64,000 nucleotides of DNA from Candidatus Vicinibacter proximus (GCA_016713905.1 JADJOE010000001.1:423501-487500), one strand, 5' to 3'; positions 26,482 to 36,138 are shown, numbered from the stretch's first letter. The notes: a model not told the origin generated them from the letters alone. Numbers and translations are program-made.

Positions 26482-27114
26482 ATGAAATATAAGGATTTAC
26501 GTAAGGAATATATGCTCCACCAAATGGATCCTGAATTAATGAATGATTCTCCGTTTGATCAGTTCCGAAGTTGGTTTGATGAAGCCATAAGTGTGCATGC
26601 CAATGAGGCCAACGCAATGGTACTTTCGACAGTCAACCATGAAGGAAGACCCTCATCCAGATACCTGTTACTGAAGGAAATTTCAGAAAGAGGATTTGTA
26701 TTTTTTACTAATTATAATAGCAGAAAGGGATTGGAAATGGAATCAAATCCATTTGTATGTTTAGTTTTTTACTGGCGTGAATTGGAACGTCAGGTAAGGA
26801 TTGAAGGGAAAGTAGAAAAAATTAAAACAGAGGAATCTATAGAGTATTTTAATTCCAGACCTTTAGGTTCAAGAATTTCTGCCATTGCTTCACCACAGAG
26901 TCAAAGAATATTAAGCAGAAAAGTCCTGGAGGATAAGATAAAATTTTTAAATGAACATCCGGAATTGGTTACCATGCCTGATCATTGGGGAGGATTTCTG
27001 GTAGTGCCCGATAGAATTGAGTTTTGGCAAGGAAGAGAGTCTCGCCTGCACGATCGAATTTCCTACACTCTAAATTCAGAGGAACTATGGGAAAAGCAAA
27101 TTCTTGCTCCGTAA
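26482..27114 (+). CDS. pdxH: pyridoxamine 5'-phosphate oxidase
   Basis: The 210-residue protein has the family pattern throughout: AMVLSTVNHEGRPSSRYLLLK near 45-65, the FMN-binding FFTNYNSRKG (75-84), and RQVRIEGKVEKI. It ends with DRIEFWQGRESRLHDRISY and LAP. PdxH is an FMN enzyme oxidising pyridoxamine or pyridoxine phosphate to pyridoxal phosphate. Length is normal. The gene stands alone after the rplI terminator. Confidence 0.95.
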   Translation: MKYKDLRKEYMLHQMDPELMNDSPFDQFRSWFDEAISVHANEANAMVLSTVNHEGRPSSRYLLLKEISERGFVFFTNYNSRKGLEMESNPFVCLVFYWRELERQVRIEGKVEKIKTEESIEYFNSRPLGSRISAIASPQSQRILSRKVLEDKIKFLNEHPELVTMPDHWGGFLVVPDRIEFWQGRESRLHDRISYTLNSEELWEKQILAP

Positions 27115-27276
27115 TTCATTTGAAATACATGTTGTGTATTTTAGGCTGATGAAAATATGTTAAAAGGATATTTTATCCAATTTGGTGTGCATTGTTCCTA
27201 ACTTTTTAGACAGATTCAATTTTGACAATGATTCTTTTATTTTTATATCATCAGTTATTTAGCAAAATCCTTAAAT

Positions 27277-27687
27277 ATGCCTAAATCTGTTTTAATTAAT
27301 GAATTGTTACATCATACTTATGTGAGATTACGTCCTTCATCTATCCACGGTATTGGGGTTTTTGCAATACGAAATATTCCAAAAGGATGTCAGAATTTGT
27401 TCTCAAAGAATCCTGGAGATTGGGTTGAATTAAGTAAAACGGAAGTAGAAGCTTTACCATCGGCTTCAAGAGATTTGGTTGAAACCTATTGCCTATTTGA
27501 TCGTGAAAAATATTATATCCCAGCCAATGGATTCAAAGAAATGGATCTTTCTTTATTTTTAAATCACGCGGACAATCCAAATGTTCGTTCAGTAAATGAT
27601 GGTGCTTTTTTCGAAGCAATAAGAGACATTGAAGAAGGCGAGGAAATCACAATAGATTATGGAGAATTGTGTGAATATAATGAATAA
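27277..27687 (+). CDS. SET-domain protein (putative lysine methyltransferase)
   Basis: The 136-residue product is essentially one SET domain. It has SIHGIGVFAIRNIPKGCQ (21-38), the central LNHADNPNVRSV (about 95-106) containing the conserved N-H pair, and EEGEEITIDYGELCEYNE at the C-terminus. SET domains transfer methyl from SAM to lysine. Bacterial free-standing versions exist but their targets are mostly unknown. No post-SET cysteine cluster is present. Confidence 0.85.
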   Translation: MPKSVLINELLHHTYVRLRPSSIHGIGVFAIRNIPKGCQNLFSKNPGDWVELSKTEVEALPSASRDLVETYCLFDREKYYIPANGFKEMDLSLFLNHADNPNVRSVNDGAFFEAIRDIEEGEEITIDYGELCEYNE

Positions 27688-27705
27688 GAAAAATATTTTA
27701 AACAA

Positions 27706-28788
27706 TTATTCAAATATAATTTCTACTTCTTCAGTCAGGGCCCTGGATTGGCAAGTTAAAATATAACCTTCATCAATTTCGTGTGGTTCCAAAGCCATCG
27801 AAACATCCATTTTAACCTTACCTGAGATCAATTTTGCTATACAAGTTGCACATGCACCGCTCGAACATGAAAAGGGAGGGCTTTGCTTGTTTCTAACCAG
27901 TGCATCTATTATCTTTTCACCCGGATACATTTCGATTTCTATAATTTTTCCATCCAGCTTCGCTTTAAGTTTAGCATAGACAAAAGAGGTGTTATTATCG
28001 TATGAATCCTTTTCTTTTTCAAGGTTGAAAAATTCTCTGTGGACTTGATTTCTGTCAATTCCCAGATTAGTTAATATTTTTTCAGTATTCTGTATAAATG
28101 ATCCCGGACCACATAAAAAATAATTTGAAGGCAATTTGTTTGCCGGATGATTTTCCAGAAATTTTTCTATGTGTTTGTGGTCTATGCGCCCCTTTAGTCC
28201 AGTCCATTTTTTTAAAGAACCTTTAAACATAGACAACAAAGCATTCCCTTCAGGTTTTGATAAAACATGTTCGACAAACAATTGATCACTATAAGTATTG
28301 CTCAAACGATCCAATTGAGTTTTGAAAATAATGTCTTCTTCTTGCCTATTTCCATATAATAAGTTTACTATGGACTTTGGTTCATGCTCAAGTATATATT
28401 GGATTAAGGAGTAAATTGGGGTAATCCCGCTCCCTGCTGCAAAAAAATAAAATACCCTTCTGGCTGAATAATCTGATTTAATGGTAAACTTTCCATGAGG
28501 GCCAGCCAGCATTACTTTGTCACCAATTTTATATTCATCACATAATGCAGAAGATACCCTTCCTTTTTTAACTTTTTTTATAGTAATAGAAAAACTGCTT
28601 TGACCCGGTTGAGAGGAATACGAATAGCATCTGAGCAATTCACTTTTATTATAATCAAACTTAATGGTCACATACTGCCCGGCTTGAAAATCCAATAACG
28701 GATGAGTTGGTTCAGCTTTAAACACTAAACTTACAGCATCTTTAGACTCCTGTATTTTATCAATAATCTCGAGTGGATAAAAATTCAT
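27706..28788 (-). CDS. ferredoxin-NADP reductase-type oxidoreductase with 2Fe-2S domain (PaaE/Hmp-like)
   Basis: The 360-residue enzyme has three modules. The first is a flavin-binding beta barrel (LLRCYSYSSQPG, 50-61). Next is an NAD(P)H domain (YFFAAGSGITPIYSLIQYIL, about 113-132). Last is a C-terminal plant-type ferredoxin domain with CSSGACATC and a final cysteine in LTCQ. This layout passes electrons from NAD(P)H via FAD to the 2Fe-2S cluster and an oxygenase or similar acceptor. PaaE is the nearest named member, but no phenylacetate genes are nearby, so the partner is unknown. Confidence 0.87.
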   Translation of the reverse strand: MNFYPLEIIDKIQESKDAVSLVFKAEPTHPLLDFQAGQYVTIKFDYNKSELLRCYSYSSQPGQSSFSITIKKVKKGRVSSALCDEYKIGDKVMLAGPHGKFTIKSDYSARRVFYFFAAGSGITPIYSLIQYILEHEPKSIVNLLYGNRQEEDIIFKTQLDRLSNTYSDQLFVEHVLSKPEGNALLSMFKGSLKKWTGLKGRIDHKHIEKFLENHPANKLPSNYFLCGPGSFIQNTEKILTNLGIDRNQVHREFFNLEKEKDSYDNNTSFVYAKLKAKLDGKIIEIEMYPGEKIIDALVRNKQSPPFSCSSGACATCIAKLISGKVKMDVSMALEPHEIDEGYILTCQSRALTEEVEIIFE

Positions 28789-28853
28789 TTTTTTTGTAGC
28801 TTTACACTAATAAGAACGCAAATAGTATCTTTTGGTTTATAGATTTTGTGCCT

Positions 28854-29567
28854 ATGAAAAAATTATCAATCATAATTCCTGTCTATAATGAAGAGAAGAC
28901 AATACATAAGATTCTAGACAAAGTTCTGACAATAAATCTCATAAATCATATTGAAAAAGAAATTGTATTAGTGAATGATTGCTCTTCTGATAATTCGGAA
29001 TCAGTATTACTGGATTATATTAACCATCATCCTGAACAGAGATTTATTTATCACAAACATTTGAAAAACCAAGGGAAAGGAGCAGCATTACATAACGGAA
29101 TTAAAATTGCCAGTGGAGATTATCTCGTTATTCAAGATGCAGATTTAGAGTACGATCCCAATGAATATAATGATCTGCTTAGACCAGTGCTGGATGGGTT
29201 TGCTGACGTGGTTTATGGATCGAGATTTATGGGAGGCAGACCTCATCGTATTTTATTTTTCTGGCATTCAATTGGCAACAAGATTCTGACTTTTATTTCT
29301 AATATGTTTACCAATTTAAATCTGACTGATATGGAAACATGTTATAAATTATTCAAGTCCGATATCATAAAATCTCTGGATTTAAAAGAAAAAAGATTTG
29401 GATTTGAACCCGAAGTAACTGCTAAAATCTCGAGAATAGAAAACATCAGAATTTATGAAATTGGAATTTCCTATTATGGTAGAACTTATGCCGAAGGAAA
29501 GAAAATTAACTGGAAAGATGGCTTCAGAGCTATTTATTGTATTCTAAAATACAATGTATTCAGTTAG
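28854..29567 (+). CDS. family 2 glycosyltransferase, dolichol-phosphate-sugar-synthase-like
   Basis: I take the ATG at 28854 (MKKLSIIIPVYNEEKT) over the GTG at 28848. The 237-residue GT-A domain has IIIPVYNEEKTI, NDCSSDNSE, the nucleotide-sugar region NQGKGAALHNGIK, QDADLEYDP (the DxD metal motif) and FGFEPEVTAKI. This matches polyprenyl-phosphate mannose/glucose synthase-like enzymes lacking membrane anchors. Such enzymes supply lipid-linked sugars to integral-membrane glycosyltransferases. The gene's stop overlaps the convergent DUF6089 gene's stop by four bases (TTAG). Confidence 0.87.
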   Translation: MKKLSIIIPVYNEEKTIHKILDKVLTINLINHIEKEIVLVNDCSSDNSESVLLDYINHHPEQRFIYHKHLKNQGKGAALHNGIKIASGDYLVIQDADLEYDPNEYNDLLRPVLDGFADVVYGSRFMGGRPHRILFFWHSIGNKILTFISNMFTNLNLTDMETCYKLFKSDIIKSLDLKEKRFGFEPEVTAKISRIENIRIYEIGISYYGRTYAEGKKINWKDGFRAIYCILKYNVFS

Positions 29568-30391
29568 TTGCCAGGGTAGGCTAAAGGAGGACAACTCAGT
29601 CGTCCAAAATAATATAACAAACCAATGCCTACTGTCGCAAACATATCTCTGTCTTTACTGTCTCCCCGTTGAAAGCCTTTTTGACCTATTTTTTGCTGGT
29701 CCATGTTTGTAATGGAAGGATCTGAAAGGAAAGCTGCAGCAGGGCCTTTCGCATTAAGCAAGGCATTAACATCAGGGTAAACAGTGCTGACGTCATCTAG
29801 ATAATCAGTAACTGCAAAGCGTGCATCAAGATCTATATTTATACTCCATCGATAATTCAAATCAAACTTTACACCAAAACCAAGTAACCAAGCTAAACTA
29901 ATGGTTCCATACTCTTGACCGGCCAATTGTCCTTCTGTTCCTACACTTCTAAGCTGGTATACTTCACCATTAAATTTTCTTTTTGGATCATGGTAAAAAA
30001 TACTTAATCCCATAATCATATGCGGGGTGACCGTGTAATCTTTTTTGCCATGGATGTAAGGAAAATAATTAAATGAAATGGATGGAGCCAATTCGATAAT
30101 ATCTGAATAAAATTTTAAATTTCTTCGTACATCAAAAGAATTAGAGGATTTTGCATCATTGCCACGAATTCTGCTGTAATTAAGCAGGATCTGGGGGCTG
30201 ATCCTGTTGTTTAAATTAAACCTGAAGATACCTCCTGCTGCAAGTCCGGGTTCGTTAAGGCGATACAAATTATTAAGATCTCCGAAATAGTGAGCAGCAC
30301 CAACCCAGGCTCCAATCTCAGCCCCTCTTTGGGCTTTTATGGAGGTACAGATAAAAAGAAAAGTAATAATTGTTTTAATGATCGAATTCAT
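29564..30391 (-). CDS. DUF6089-type outer-membrane beta-barrel protein
   Basis: The 275-residue protein has a signal peptide (MNSIIKTIITFLFICTSIKAQ). It continues with RGAEIGAWVGAAHYFGDLNNLYRLNEPGLAAGGIFRFNLN, typical of the DUF6089 family in Bacteroidota. Alternating hydrophobic strands through the rest (NLKFYSDIIELAPSISFNYFPY, WLLGFGVKFDLNYRWSINIDLD) and a C-terminal aromatic strand (VGIGLLYYFG) fit a small outer-membrane barrel. Function is unknown. Confidence 0.82.
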   Translation of the reverse strand: MNSIIKTIITFLFICTSIKAQRGAEIGAWVGAAHYFGDLNNLYRLNEPGLAAGGIFRFNLNNRISPQILLNYSRIRGNDAKSSNSFDVRRNLKFYSDIIELAPSISFNYFPYIHGKKDYTVTPHMIMGLSIFYHDPKRKFNGEVYQLRSVGTEGQLAGQEYGTISLAWLLGFGVKFDLNYRWSINIDLDARFAVTDYLDDVSTVYPDVNALLNAKGPAAAFLSDPSITNMDQQKIGQKGFQRGDSKDRDMFATVGIGLLYYFGRLSCPPLAYPGN

Positions 30392-30616
30392 GGAATTATA
30401 TGTGCGGATGGTCCAAAACGAAAATAGGTCTAAAAAAATTGTAGAAAAACATAAATTAGGATAATTGTCAGGTATTTTTTACAAATTTTGACGAAGTCAA
30501 AAGATAAAGTACACTTTAGTTTAGGTGACCAGAAAAGAATAAATCTGCTTAGTTAATCAAAAAAGTATATTGTTATCAATTATTCGTTAAATATGAATCA
30601 AAATATCACACAAATC

Positions 30617-31639
30617 TTAAAAATGTTGCCAACCCTGGGCTTTTAGGGTATGCATATTTCCGCCTGTTGTTTTGATTTTTATTCCTTCTTCAATTGGTTT
30701 GATTTCACCAATATAATAGAAACCGGGCAAGTAGCGTATTTTTTCAAAGTCCGATGGATCCACTGTCATCAATAATTCATAATCTTCTCCACCATTCAGT
30801 GCACAAGTAACCGGGTCTAAATTAAACTCGAGGGCCATAAGTTGAGCCTCTTCATGGATGGGGATATTGGCTTCTTCTAATAAAGCTCCGGTTTTGGATT
30901 GATTGCAAATATGAAATAAATCAGAAGACAATCCATCAGACAAATCTATCATGGATGTAGGAACAACACCTGCTTTTTCCAGAAGAAGCACAATATCTTT
31001 TCTGGCTTCTGGTTTAAGAAATCGTTCAACTATTAATTTATGATCTTCCAGTTTTGGTTTAATGTTTGGATCTGAAAGGAAAAGTTGCCTTTCCCTTTCC
31101 AGTAATTGGAGACCTAAATAAGCTCCTCCTAAGTTTCCAGTAGTAAAAATATAATCTCCGGTTTTAGCTCCTGATCGGAAGACCACTTTTTCTTTTTTCT
31201 GACGGCCAAAAACAGAGATCGATAAAATAAGACCTTTTTGAGAACTGCTGGTATCCCCACCAACCAGATCAATTTTATAGACATCACAAGCCAATTTAAT
31301 TCCACTATATAATTCCTCTAACGCTTCTACTGAAAATCGATTGGACATAGCCACAGAAACAGTAATCTGCTGTGGAATTGCATTCATTGCATAGATGTCT
31401 GAGAGATTAACAATCACTGATTTATAACCAAGATGTTTTAACGGGAAATACATTAAATCAAAATGTATTCCCTCTATAAGTAAATCTGTGCTTAAAAGAC
31501 CATTCTCTGTTCCTAAATCAAGGACTGCTGCATCATCACCCACACCTTTAATTGTGGTATCATGATAAATGCTAAATGGATCTGTAAGATGTTCAATCAT
31601 TCTAAATTCTCCAAATGTGCTGATTTCGGTTCTTGACAT
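30617..31639 (-). CDS. thiL: thiamine-monophosphate kinase
   Basis: The 340-residue product shows the ThiL/PurM-like fold motifs: KGVGDDAAVLD (31-41), LLSTDLLIEGIHFDL, SVIVNLSDIYAMNA, DLVGGDTSSS, MIDLSDGLSSDL and LNGGEDYELLMTV. ThiL phosphorylates thiamine monophosphate to the active diphosphate. It lies 11 bases after the RluA-type gene in the same operon. No TPP riboswitch or other thi gene is seen in the window. Confidence 0.95.
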   Translation of the reverse strand: MSRTEISTFGEFRMIEHLTDPFSIYHDTTIKGVGDDAAVLDLGTENGLLSTDLLIEGIHFDLMYFPLKHLGYKSVIVNLSDIYAMNAIPQQITVSVAMSNRFSVEALEELYSGIKLACDVYKIDLVGGDTSSSQKGLILSISVFGRQKKEKVVFRSGAKTGDYIFTTGNLGGAYLGLQLLERERQLFLSDPNIKPKLEDHKLIVERFLKPEARKDIVLLLEKAGVVPTSMIDLSDGLSSDLFHICNQSKTGALLEEANIPIHEEAQLMALEFNLDPVTCALNGGEDYELLMTVDPSDFEKIRYLPGFYYIGEIKPIEEGIKIKTTGGNMHTLKAQGWQHF

Positions 31640-31650
31640 TCCTTAATGAA

Positions 31651-32313
31651 TTAAATTTTAATAATTGGCCAAAGATCGTGGTCTGGTAAGGGAGCCTCAA
31701 AACTTAACTCTTTGTTCAAAGTGGGATGATGGAATCTTAGTTTCCATGCATGAAGACCAATGCTACGGTCTTTATTACTTCGACGGGCTCCATACTTTAC
31801 ATCACCCTTTATGAAAAGACCATGGTGCCCCAATTGGCAGCGGATTTGATGATATCTGCCAGTTTCCGTAGTAATTTCAAGCAATAGATATTTGTCGAGA
31901 CTGACCAAACATTTATAATCCATCATTGCAAGTTTTGCTCCCAAAATTTCTGCACTTTCCACAATCCTTGCTTTGTTGTTTTGGGTATCATGGATCATAT
32001 AATCTCTGAATTGTCCATTGCTTGAGATCTCCTTTTTCTGAACCAAAGCAAGGTAAGTTTTATGGAGTAATCCATTTTCCATTTGCGCATTTATGGATGT
32101 TTGATCTTGGGGAGTTTTGGCAAGCAGGACTAGCCCTGAAACTGGCCTGTCAATCCGGTTACACAAAAAGAGGTCTCTATTAGAATAGGCTTGCAGCATT
32201 CTCAACAAGCTCGCATCTCCCGTTTTGTCTTCCTGAACTGGTATTCCCGCAGGTTTGAGTGCCACAATAAAATGGTGGTCCTTGTATAAAATAAAGGTTG
32301 ATATTTGATTCAA
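31651..32313 (-). CDS. RluA-family RNA pseudouridine synthase
   Basis: The 220-residue single-domain enzyme has the catalytic motif NRIDRPVSGLVLLAKT (52-67) with Asp55, and the later GRYHQIRCQLGHHGLFIKGDVKYGA. It has no S4 domain, so it is a short RluA/RluC-type synthase converting uridine to pseudouridine. Which RNA it modifies cannot be told. It sits 7 bases after a 46-residue membrane protein and 11 before thiL. Confidence 0.9.
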   Translation of the reverse strand: MNQISTFILYKDHHFIVALKPAGIPVQEDKTGDASLLRMLQAYSNRDLFLCNRIDRPVSGLVLLAKTPQDQTSINAQMENGLLHKTYLALVQKKEISSNGQFRDYMIHDTQNNKARIVESAEILGAKLAMMDYKCLVSLDKYLLLEITTETGRYHQIRCQLGHHGLFIKGDVKYGARRSNKDRSIGLHAWKLRFHHPTLNKELSFEAPLPDHDLWPIIKI

Positions 32314-32320
32314 AATGATT

Positions 32321-32461
32321 TTATTTTATTTCTTCATAATCAACAAAATCATTGGGCTTACCTTTGGTTGTATTATTTTCCTTAGGAATTGGCTTTTTCT
32401 TTTGAAAAAAAAGAATATAAACAGCATAAGCTGCAAGGCCATAAATAATTAATTTAAACAT
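32321..32461 (-). CDS. 46-residue single-pass membrane protein
   Basis: This short frame encodes MFKLIIYGLAAYAVYILFFQ, an N-terminal transmembrane helix, then a basic/Pro segment (KKKPIPKENN) and an acidic tail ending DFVDYEEIK. It resembles the short DUF4834-like proteins of Bacteroidota but is brief, so I leave it unnamed. It starts 20 bases downstream of a TAACTTTG element and ends 7 bases before the RluA gene, making it the first gene of the RluA-thiL operon. Confidence 0.6.
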   Translation of the reverse strand: MFKLIIYGLAAYAVYILFFQKKKPIPKENNTTKGKPNDFVDYEEIK

Positions 32462-32481
32462 AATTAAGCTACATTGTCGGG

Positions 32482-32489
32482 CAAAGTTA
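32482..32489 (-). promoter_or_regulatory. candidate -7 element of the small-protein/RluA/thiL operon
   Basis: On the minus strand this reads TAACTTTG (TAnnTTTG consensus), 20 bases before the ATG at 32461. A convincing -33 box at the usual spacing was not found. Confidence 0.5.
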
Positions 32490-32638
32490 CGCATTCAGGC
32501 AATTCAAAAGCCAGAACATCGTTTTATTGACATTCCTATTGAATCTTACTGATTTGGTGGGATGTTTTCTTTTTTATACTTTTACATGTTTTTAATATAA
32601 ATATATTTATTTTAAATTTATAAGCTATTGATAATCTG

Positions 32639-35600
32639 ATGAATTCAAAGATTAATAAGGTCAATCTTACAGGATGGTTAGTGTTTTTGATAACCTTCAC
32701 GGTGTATTTCTTTTCTGTAGAGCGCACAGGTAGTCTTTGGGACTGCGGAGAGTTTGTTCTTGGAGCATATAAATTACAAGTTGTTCACCCACCAGGTGCT
32801 CCCCTCTTTCTAATTATAGGTAGAATGTTTACCTGGGTAGCAGATGTATTATCTGATGATCCTTCAAAAATTGCCTTTGCTGTAAATCTAATGTCCGGAA
32901 TTTGTTCGGCTTTTGCAGCAACATTTATATGTTGGGTTACTATCATATTTGGTAAAATCTCCTTGTATGGAAGAGGAAAAGACGAAGAAGCTTCACAAGA
33001 CTTAGGTGTACTAGGCGCAGGCCTTGTAGCAGGACTAGCCACAGCTTTTGCCACATCTGTTTGGTTTTCCGCTGTGGAAGGTGAAGTTTATTCCATGTCT
33101 ACCATGTTTACTACCATGACACTATGGGCTGCAGTAAAATGGTATTACCTTTCCAATGATCCCAAAAATGACCGATGGTTAATATTTTCTTTATATAGTG
33201 CCGGCTTATCGATTGGGGTACATCTACTTAGTTTATTGGCTTTTCCTACTATAGCAATTTTATATTATTATAAGAAATGGGAAAAGAAAAGTTTTCTTGG
33301 CTTTTGCATTGCTGGATTGGTTGGCGTTGTAAGCATTGTCCTTTTTCAAGCGCTTGTCGTATCGGGAATTCCACAACTGTGGAGTATGTTTGAAATGTTG
33401 TGCGTAAATTCATTTGGTCTGCCATTTCATTCCGGCTTAGTCCCAACAGTGGCTTTGTTAAGCTTTATTTTTTATTATGGATTGAAGAAAAGTAAAGAAA
33501 AAGGGAATGATTTGCTCTACAAACTTTTTTTAACAGGTTTGTTGATTACTATTTCCTATACACCTGTAGGTGTTGTTCTCCTGCGTGCAATGGCTAATCC
33601 ACCTATTAATATGAATGCACCTAACGATGTGGTTAGACTATTGCCATATATTAATAGGGAACAATATGGAGACAGGTCTTTACTGAAGGGTCCTCACTTT
33701 GATGCAAAACCTATAGATACTAAATCTACGGACAGATATGGACGAGTAGGTAGCAAATATGTTGTGGTGGATAGAAAATTTGATTATGTTTTTTCCAAAC
33801 GGGATCAAATCTTCTTACCTAGAATCAGCCACAATGATCAGGGCAGGGTACAGTTACACAGAATGTGGATGGATTATCTTGTGGACAACAAGACAGGAAC
33901 TCCAACTATGCTTTATAATTTGAAATTTCTTTGGGCATACCAGTTTGGGTGGATGTATTGGCGATACTTTTATTGGAATTTTGTTGGTAAAGAAAATGGT
34001 GAACAAGGTTTCTTTCCTTGGGATAAAAAAGATGGGCATTGGCTATCCGGAATTTCGGCAATAGATAGTCAACGATTGTATAATCAATCACAACTCCCAA
34101 GAGTAATACGAGAAGACCAATCAAGAAATACTTATTTTTTCCTGCCATTAATTTTTGGTTTATTGGGAGTGGTGTTTCATGCTAGAAGAGACCGAAATGA
34201 CTTTTTGGCATTGTTGGTTTTATGGTTAATTACAGGATTAGGTTTGTGTTTTTTTAATAATTCGCCGCCAAATGAACCAAGGGAAAGAGATTATGTATTG
34301 GTAGGTTCAATTTTCACATTCTGTATTTGGATTGGACTGGGGGTATTGTTTCTTGCTGATTTATTCAAACGACAATTTAAGTTGTCAGGAAATTTATCCG
34401 GGATTGTAGCAAGTTGTATTGTAATTTCCGCACCAATTATTATGGGTTTTCAAAATTTTGATGATCACTCAAGGAATGGAATTACTGCGGCAAGAGATTA
34501 TGCAATAAACATTCTTGAATCTTGTCAACCTAACTCTATAATCTTTACTTATGGAGATAATGATACCTATCCGGTTTGGTATGCGCAGGAGGTTGAAGGC
34601 ATCAGAAGGGATGTGAGGGTAATTAATTTGAGTTTGATTGCGGTAGATTGGTATATTGAATCTCAAAGGAGGAAAGTGAACGACTCTCCACCGATAAAAA
34701 TGTCTATCCCATCAGAAAAGTATAGAGGATTTTTAAGAAATCAAATTTTCTATTTTAATCCTGCTGGTGAGGGGGCTCCTGATGTTGAAATGACTTCTGG
34801 ACAGTTTTTAAAATTCATTGGTGAAGACCACCCAATTTCAGCAGGTTCTGGTCGTGAATTTGAAACTTTTATGCCAACTAAAAAAGTAGCTATTGAATAT
34901 GACCCTTCCAGGGCTGTAGCCAGTGGGATGATCCAGCCTGGGGATACTAGTGTTGTGAATCGTATTCCATTGGCATTGAATGCTAATTACATTACAAAAG
35001 ATGATCTCGCTGTATTGGATATCATTCATTCAAATATTAACGATAGACCAATTTACTTTTCTGTCACCTGTCAAAGTGAAAAATTGATGGGACTTGAAGA
35101 TTTTACCAGCATGGAAGGACTTGCTCTAAGAATAGTTCCGGTAAAAACGCCTAGCGACCGTAGCATGTTTATTTATGGTTCTGGTAAAATGGATGTAGAA
35201 AAAACCTACGATGCCCTTATGAATAAATTTAAGTGGGGGAATTTTGATAAGAAAAAATTATTTGTTGACCATTCTTATGCACCGAGTGTACAAGGTTTAA
35301 GGATGATGATGATGCGTCTTGCTTCACTTTATGAAGCAAGAGGAGATAAAGAAAAAGCAGCTTCAGTCGCATTAAGGTATTTTGAAAGTTTTCCAAATAT
35401 GAATTTTCAATATGACCTTAGAGTTATGCCATTTATTCAAAGTTTGGTAGGTGCAGGTAAATTGGATGATGCCAAAAAGCATTTAAAAATTCTTGCTATT
35501 GAAACTGCTGATATGATGAATTTTTACAATTCTCTTTCAGCCGAAGAATTAAAATCAAGCTTCCAACAAGAAAAAGCTTATGCAAATTCTGCTGTCAGGG

Positions 35601-35698
35601 AAATACTTTTGCGCAGCGGTGAACTTCAAGATCAAGAATTTGAAAAAGAAATGAAGGAATTACTCTCTAAATATGACCTTGCTCCGGTCAACAATTAA
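32639..35698 (+). CDS. DUF2723 integral membrane protein, putative protein O-glycosyltransferase
   Basis: The 1,019-residue protein begins with a transmembrane helix. The DUF2723 signature follows (ERTGSLWDCGEFVLGAYKLQVVHPPGAPLFL, about 29-59), including acidic residues positioned like those of GT-C mannosyltransferases. About ten hydrophobic segments follow to residue ~610. A large periplasmic C-terminal part ends with TPR-like helices (ASLYEARGDKEKAASVALRYFE). Bacteroidota DUF2723 proteins are considered relatives of protein O-mannosyltransferases, so a role in glycosylating exported proteins is likely but inferred. It is followed 5 bases later by rpiB and then an M28 peptidase. The upstream TATACTTTT at about 32572 is a weak promoter candidate. 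Confidence 0.85.
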   Translation: MNSKINKVNLTGWLVFLITFTVYFFSVERTGSLWDCGEFVLGAYKLQVVHPPGAPLFLIIGRMFTWVADVLSDDPSKIAFAVNLMSGICSAFAATFICWVTIIFGKISLYGRGKDEEASQDLGVLGAGLVAGLATAFATSVWFSAVEGEVYSMSTMFTTMTLWAAVKWYYLSNDPKNDRWLIFSLYSAGLSIGVHLLSLLAFPTIAILYYYKKWEKKSFLGFCIAGLVGVVSIVLFQALVVSGIPQLWSMFEMLCVNSFGLPFHSGLVPTVALLSFIFYYGLKKSKEKGNDLLYKLFLTGLLITISYTPVGVVLLRAMANPPINMNAPNDVVRLLPYINREQYGDRSLLKGPHFDAKPIDTKSTDRYGRVGSKYVVVDRKFDYVFSKRDQIFLPRISHNDQGRVQLHRMWMDYLVDNKTGTPTMLYNLKFLWAYQFGWMYWRYFYWNFVGKENGEQGFFPWDKKDGHWLSGISAIDSQRLYNQSQLPRVIREDQSRNTYFFLPLIFGLLGVVFHARRDRNDFLALLVLWLITGLGLCFFNNSPPNEPRERDYVLVGSIFTFCIWIGLGVLFLADLFKRQFKLSGNLSGIVASCIVISAPIIMGFQNFDDHSRNGITAARDYAINILESCQPNSIIFTYGDNDTYPVWYAQEVEGIRRDVRVINLSLIAVDWYIESQRRKVNDSPPIKMSIPSEKYRGFLRNQIFYFNPAGEGAPDVEMTSGQFLKFIGEDHPISAGSGREFETFMPTKKVAIEYDPSRAVASGMIQPGDTSVVNRIPLALNANYITKDDLAVLDIIHSNINDRPIYFSVTCQSEKLMGLEDFTSMEGLALRIVPVKTPSDRSMFIYGSGKMDVEKTYDALMNKFKWGNFDKKKLFVDHSYAPSVQGLRMMMMRLASLYEARGDKEKAASVALRYFESFPNMNFQYDLRVMPFIQSLVGAGKLDDAKKHLKILAIETADMMNFYNSLSAEELKSSFQQEKAYANSAVREILLRSGELQDQEFEKEMKELLSKYDLAPVNN

Positions 35699-35703
35699 TT
35701 TAT

Positions 35704-36138
35704 ATGTCCAGAGTAGTTGCTATCGGATCTGATCATGCAGGATTTGAATTAAAAGAATCATTAATAACCTATCTTGAATCCAAAGGATATAAAGTAATGG
35801 ATCAAGGGTGTTTTGATAAAGAGTCCGTTGATTATCCTGATTTTGGTCACTTGGTAAGTGCAGCAATAATAAATCATGTTGCAAAATTTGGAATTGTTAT
35901 TTGTGGTAGTGGAAATGGTATAGCTATTTCTGCAAATCGCCATGCAGGAATTAGGTGTGCATTATGTTGGACCCCTGAAATAGCTAGTTTAGCTAGGTCT
36001 CACAACGATGCAAACGTTTTGAGCCTTCCCGCAAGATTCATTGATGAAAGTATGGCAAAGTCAATAGTCGACACTTTTCTTTTAAAAGATTTTGAAGGTG
36101 GAAGACATCAGAGAAGGGTGGATAAAATTGAGATATGA
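35704..36138 (+). CDS. rpiB: ribose-5-phosphate isomerase B
   Basis: The 144-residue protein opens MSRVVAIGSDHAGFELKE and has the RpiB active-site segment VICGSGNGIAISANRHAGIRCALCW (64-88). The catalytic Cys66 sits before GSGNG. It interconverts ribose 5-phosphate and ribulose 5-phosphate in the pentose phosphate pathway. It begins 5 bases after the DUF2723 gene and overlaps the M28 gene by four bases. Confidence 0.95.
   Translation: MSRVVAIGSDHAGFELKESLITYLESKGYKVMDQGCFDKESVDYPDFGHLVSAAIINHVAKFGIVICGSGNGIAISANRHAGIRCALCWTPEIASLARSHNDANVLSLPARFIDESMAKSIVDTFLLKDFEGGRHQRRVDKIEI

Noticed and set aside
30486..30502. Inverted repeat TTTTGAC-GAA-GTCAAAA between thiL and the DUF6089 gene
   Set aside because: Short AT-rich arms without a T-run at a useful distance; could arise by chance.
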